Assembly (NCBI GenBank): GCA_002383165.1
Contig: DFXK01000015.1
Span: 60,090 to 68,503 of the forward strand
Direction: 5' to 3'
Length of the DNA: 8,414 bases
From: Flavobacteriales bacterium UBA4110
GTDB lineage: Bacteria; Bacteroidota; Bacteroidia; Flavobacteriales; Weeksellaceae
The notes beneath the pieces were generated by a model. The model worked only from the letters and a program-made list of their open reading frames with translations. It ran no database searches and was not told the DNA's origin. Within the stretch, counting starts at the first letter, position 1, and each line of letters opens with the position of its first letter. The position numbers were made by a program, and so were the translations under genes. This document shows, in pieces, positions 6,632-8,414 of this stretch.

Positions 6632-7068
6632 AGAAGATAATTATATGGGTAGCTGTAGCTTTCTTGGCTATACAATTAATTCCCGTCGATAGAGCAAATA
6701 TACCTGTTGATAAAAGTAATAATTTTACTGATATTTATAAAACGCCGCAAGATGTCCGGTCATTACTGAAAAATGCTTGCTATGACTGTCATTCTAATGA
6801 GACAGTTTATCCGAAGTATGCGTATATAGCTCCGATTTCCTGGGCGGTTAAGGATCACATAAATGAAGGAAGAGAATATCTTAACTTCTCCGAATGGGGA
6901 ACGTATAATAATGATATAAAGCAAAACGCAATACAAAAATCTATAGAAACAGTGAAGAGTAAGCAGATGCCTTTGCCTTCTTATATCAATTATCATCCTA
7001 AAGCAAATCTAACTACATCCCAAAGAAAAATCTTGGAAAACTATTTTTTGAGCATTCAACCAAAGTAA
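6628..7068 (+). CDS. Heme-binding domain protein with CxxCH motif, membrane-anchored
   Basis: A 146-residue protein with an N-terminal hydrophobic segment (about 4-19, IIIWVAVAFLAIQLIP) that acts as signal or membrane anchor. The rest is a Haem_bd-type (PF14376-like) domain in the periplasm. The c-type heme motif CYDCH is at 51-55, with His55 a likely axial ligand; Trp89 and the Met of KQMPLPSY (114) are candidate conserved positions, and Met114 could be the second ligand. The start is a TTG at 6628 overlapping the lipoprotein stop (TTGA). No in-frame ATG precedes the heme motif, and starting here gives a proper MKKI signal. The overlap indicates translational coupling. Role is probably electron transfer or heme sensing in the envelope; no partner cytochrome gene is in view. 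Confidence 0.85.
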   Translation: MKKIIIWVAVAFLAIQLIPVDRANIPVDKSNNFTDIYKTPQDVRSLLKNACYDCHSNETVYPKYAYIAPISWAVKDHINEGREYLNFSEWGTYNNDIKQNAIQKSIETVKSKQMPLPSYINYHPKANLTTSQRKILENYFLSIQPK

Positions 7069-7102
7069 TCCATACGAAATTAAAAGTTTCTCTGATATTT
7101 TT

Positions 7103-7110
7103 TATATTTG
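7103..7110 (+). promoter_or_regulatory. Candidate -7 element before the DUF3575-type gene
   Basis: TATATTTG fits TAnnTTTG, but there is no TTTG at the proper -33 spacing. A start near 7116 would leave only about 12 nt before the ATG. Read-through from the upstream gene, whose stop is 60 nt away with no terminator between, is equally likely. Confidence 0.35.
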
Positions 7111-7128
7111 ATATAAAGCTTAAAAGTA

Positions 7129-7872
7129 ATGAATAGATTATATGTTTTTTTGATATTGTTTTGCTCTTTTTCTGTGAGAGCACAGGAACAAAATCCTCAA
7201 ACGGATGAAAAAAGAAACCTTGTAAAAGTGAATCTTTCTGGAGTTATTTTCCGGAATTTTCAGTTTGCTTACGAAAGAACTATAACAAAGCGGTTGGGTG
7301 TTCAGGTTTCTTACGGGTTTATTCCCACTGGGCAGGTGCCACTTATAGACCAGTATATTAAAGATGATAATGTTAATAATATAAGAATGGGCGGAAGTAA
7401 TTTCACTGTTGAGCCGAGAATATATCTTGGGCGAGGTTACGGTCACGGATTCTATATCGCACCATATTATAGATACTCTCATTTTAATGTTGATAATGTA
7501 ACCTACAACTATACATCAGAAGACCCAACGCACAATGGTGAAAAAATTCCGATTGCTTTTTCCGGCAAAACAAACTCAAACAATGTTGGGTTGATGATCG
7601 GTGCTCAATGGCTCTTAGGTAAAAAAGACAATTGGGTACTGGATGTTTGGTTCATAGGAGGTCACTATGGTGGCGCAACAGGAACTATCATTGGGAAATC
7701 AGGAAGACCGCTTAGCGTTGAGGAACAAAATCAGCTTAATGAAGATATTCAGGATATCGATATCTCGTTATTTGATTACACGGTCACAACCAATGCGTCC
7801 GGTGCAACTATCGCTTTGGATTCCAAATGGCTAGGTGTGCGCTCGGGAGTTTCATTTGGGTATAGATTTTAA
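7129..7872 (+). CDS. Outer-membrane beta-barrel protein, DUF3575-like
   Basis: A 247-residue protein with a Sec signal peptide (MNRLYVFLILFCSFSVRAQ, cleavage after about residue 19). The mature part is made of alternating hydrophobic/polar strands rich in Gly and aromatics, for example FQFAYERTITKRLGVQVSYGF (about 44-64), FYIAPYYRYSHF and WVLDVWFIGGHYGG. It ends in SGVSFGYRF with a terminal Phe, as expected for a barrel inserted by the BAM machinery. The start YERTITKRLGVQ is typical of DUF3575-type Bacteroidota proteins. It lies 60 nt after the heme-binding gene on the same strand. Function is unknown; an 8-to-10-strand barrel is inferred from length. The DUF name is from memory of the pattern, not a search. 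Confidence 0.8.
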   Translation: MNRLYVFLILFCSFSVRAQEQNPQTDEKRNLVKVNLSGVIFRNFQFAYERTITKRLGVQVSYGFIPTGQVPLIDQYIKDDNVNNIRMGGSNFTVEPRIYLGRGYGHGFYIAPYYRYSHFNVDNVTYNYTSEDPTHNGEKIPIAFSGKTNSNNVGLMIGAQWLLGKKDNWVLDVWFIGGHYGGATGTIIGKSGRPLSVEEQNQLNEDIQDIDISLFDYTVTTNASGATIALDSKWLGVRSGVSFGYRF

Positions 7873-7904
7873 AAATACAATACAGTTAATATAATGCTTT
7901 GAAG

Positions 7905-7989
7905 CTTTCGGATTCTATATCTGCAAAACGGTTGTGATCTTGCAAAGTGCTTATATCTCACCAGATTTATGGGAATCATAATCCGAAGG
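7905..7989 (+). other. Long imperfect hairpin downstream of the barrel gene (candidate structured RNA or 3' UTR)
   Basis: CTTTCGGATT (7905-7914) pairs with AATCCGAAGG (7980-7989) over 10 bp with one wobble. Next, CTATATCTG (7915-7923) pairs with CAGAT (7962-7966) and ATGG (7969-7972), and GTGA (7934-7937) with TCAC (7958-7961). Bulges of 7, 2 and 10 nt separate the helices. It starts 32 nt after the stop codon. No T-tract follows, so it is not a standard terminator. Found by eye; no folding energy was computed. Confidence 0.35.
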
Positions 7990-8121
7990 TATGGAATCAG
8001 AAGCTAACCAGTATTGCTTTACATCTTAGCCAGGTTAACAGATGATTGAGATAAAGATAAAATTAATCTTTTTGATTTCCAGGGGTGTTATCAAATATTT
8101 GTTTAATTTTTAGGAATAAAG
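7990..8121. other. Non-coding stretch before the promoter array
   Basis: No gene is recognisable. There is a weak 6-bp hairpin, AAAGAT (8053-8058) with ATCTTT (8066-8071), with three more Ts, which might serve as a poor terminator for the preceding transcript. TAACC (8005-8009) can pair with GGTTA (8033-8037). Nothing else stands out. Confidence 0.4.
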
Positions 8122-8152
8122 TTGGTATATTTAATAAATAAGCGTTCCTTTG
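8122..8152 (+). promoter_or_regulatory. Promoter P1 of a probable stable-RNA operon
   Basis: TTG (8122-8124) and TTCCTTTG (8145-8152) are 20 nt apart. The -7 element has T instead of A at its second base. It is followed by CACCCGCAAATC, nearly identical to the sequence after P3. It is the most diverged of the three promoters. Confidence 0.6.
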
Positions 8153-8247
8153 CACCCGCAAATCAGAATTGATGAGCAGCGCAGAAGAGCAGTAAAAGAT
8201 AGTGAATTTTTTAGGAGAAAATATTTTCAAAAAAAAGTTTCAAAAAA

Positions 8248-8278
8248 TTTGCTGATAACAAATTTTTTTCTATTTTTG
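8248..8278 (+). promoter_or_regulatory. Promoter P2 of a probable stable-RNA operon
   Basis: TTTG (8248-8251) and TATTTTTG (8271-8278) with 19-nt spacing, a perfect consensus. An A-rich tract (8229-8247) lies directly upstream, like an UP element. Downstream, CAGTCCCGAATC corresponds to the CGCAAATC block of P1 and P3. Confidence 0.82.
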
Positions 8279-8370
8279 CAGTCCCGAATCGAGAGATAGA
8301 GGAGCGCAGAAGGATAAAAAAGAATTAGCTAAAATAGATTTCGAGGTTACGAAAAAAACTTCAAAAAAGT

Positions 8371-8402
8371 TTTGGCAGATTGGAAAAAGTTATTTACTTT
8401 TG
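8371..8402 (+). promoter_or_regulatory. Promoter P3 of a probable stable-RNA operon
   Basis: TTTG (8371-8374) and TACTTTTG (8395-8402) with 20-nt spacing, again preceded by A-tracts (8351-8369). It is followed by CACTCGCAAATC at the end of the window. Three strong tandem promoters with A-rich upstream DNA are characteristic of rRNA or tRNA operons; the RNA genes themselves are not in the window. Confidence 0.82.
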
Positions 8403-8414
8403 CACTCGCAAATC

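Noticed and set aside
7873..8121. Decayed gene or insertion-sequence remnant
   Set aside because: No frame gives recognisable protein fragments, and no terminal inverted repeats with a target duplication were found.

Overview
The window is a low-GC stretch of ordinary chromosome from a member of the Bacteroidota, most likely a flavobacterium of the Chryseobacterium/Weeksellaceae type. That assignment is inferred from four things: Bacteroidota promoters (TTTG, about 19-20 nt, TAnnTTTG), the near absence of Shine-Dalgarno sequences, the Bacteroidota-type GlmU-family protein, and AT-rich leaders carrying CTAAAATCT repeats. All seven protein genes lie on the + strand. No insertion sequence, prophage, CRISPR array or tRNA was seen.

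Positions 1-2917 hold the end of a phenylacetate catabolism cluster. It contains paaZ, missing only about 9 N-terminal residues at the window edge, then a crotonase-family hydratase/isomerase, closed by a strong intrinsic terminator. The two enzymes would act in consecutive parts of the aerobic CoA-thioester route, PaaZ opening and oxidising the oxepin-CoA ring.

Positions 2918-4861 hold two separately transcribed housekeeping genes. rpmE2 (type B ribosomal protein L31) has a textbook promoter, a leader of about 110 nt with a GNRA-capped hairpin, and its own terminator. Next is a GlmU-family sugar nucleotidyltransferase/acetyltransferase, preceded by an unusual inverted heptamer repeat that ends 3 nt before its start codon.

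Positions 4862-7872 look like a small cell-envelope group. It comprises an Ig-like lipoprotein with two Asp-rich, possibly calcium-binding loops, a membrane-anchored CxxCH heme-binding protein translationally coupled to it through TTGA, and an outer-membrane beta-barrel protein of DUF3575 type.

Positions 7873-8414 are non-coding. First comes a segment that can fold into a long hairpin. Then come three tandem promoters spaced about 125 bp apart, with A-tracts upstream of the second and third. The arrangement is typical of a stable-RNA (rRNA or tRNA) operon that probably starts just beyond the window.

I see no obvious novel multi-gene system. The interesting signals are in the non-coding DNA: the inverted heptamer element, the L31 leader, the duplicated promoter array and the hairpin after the last gene.
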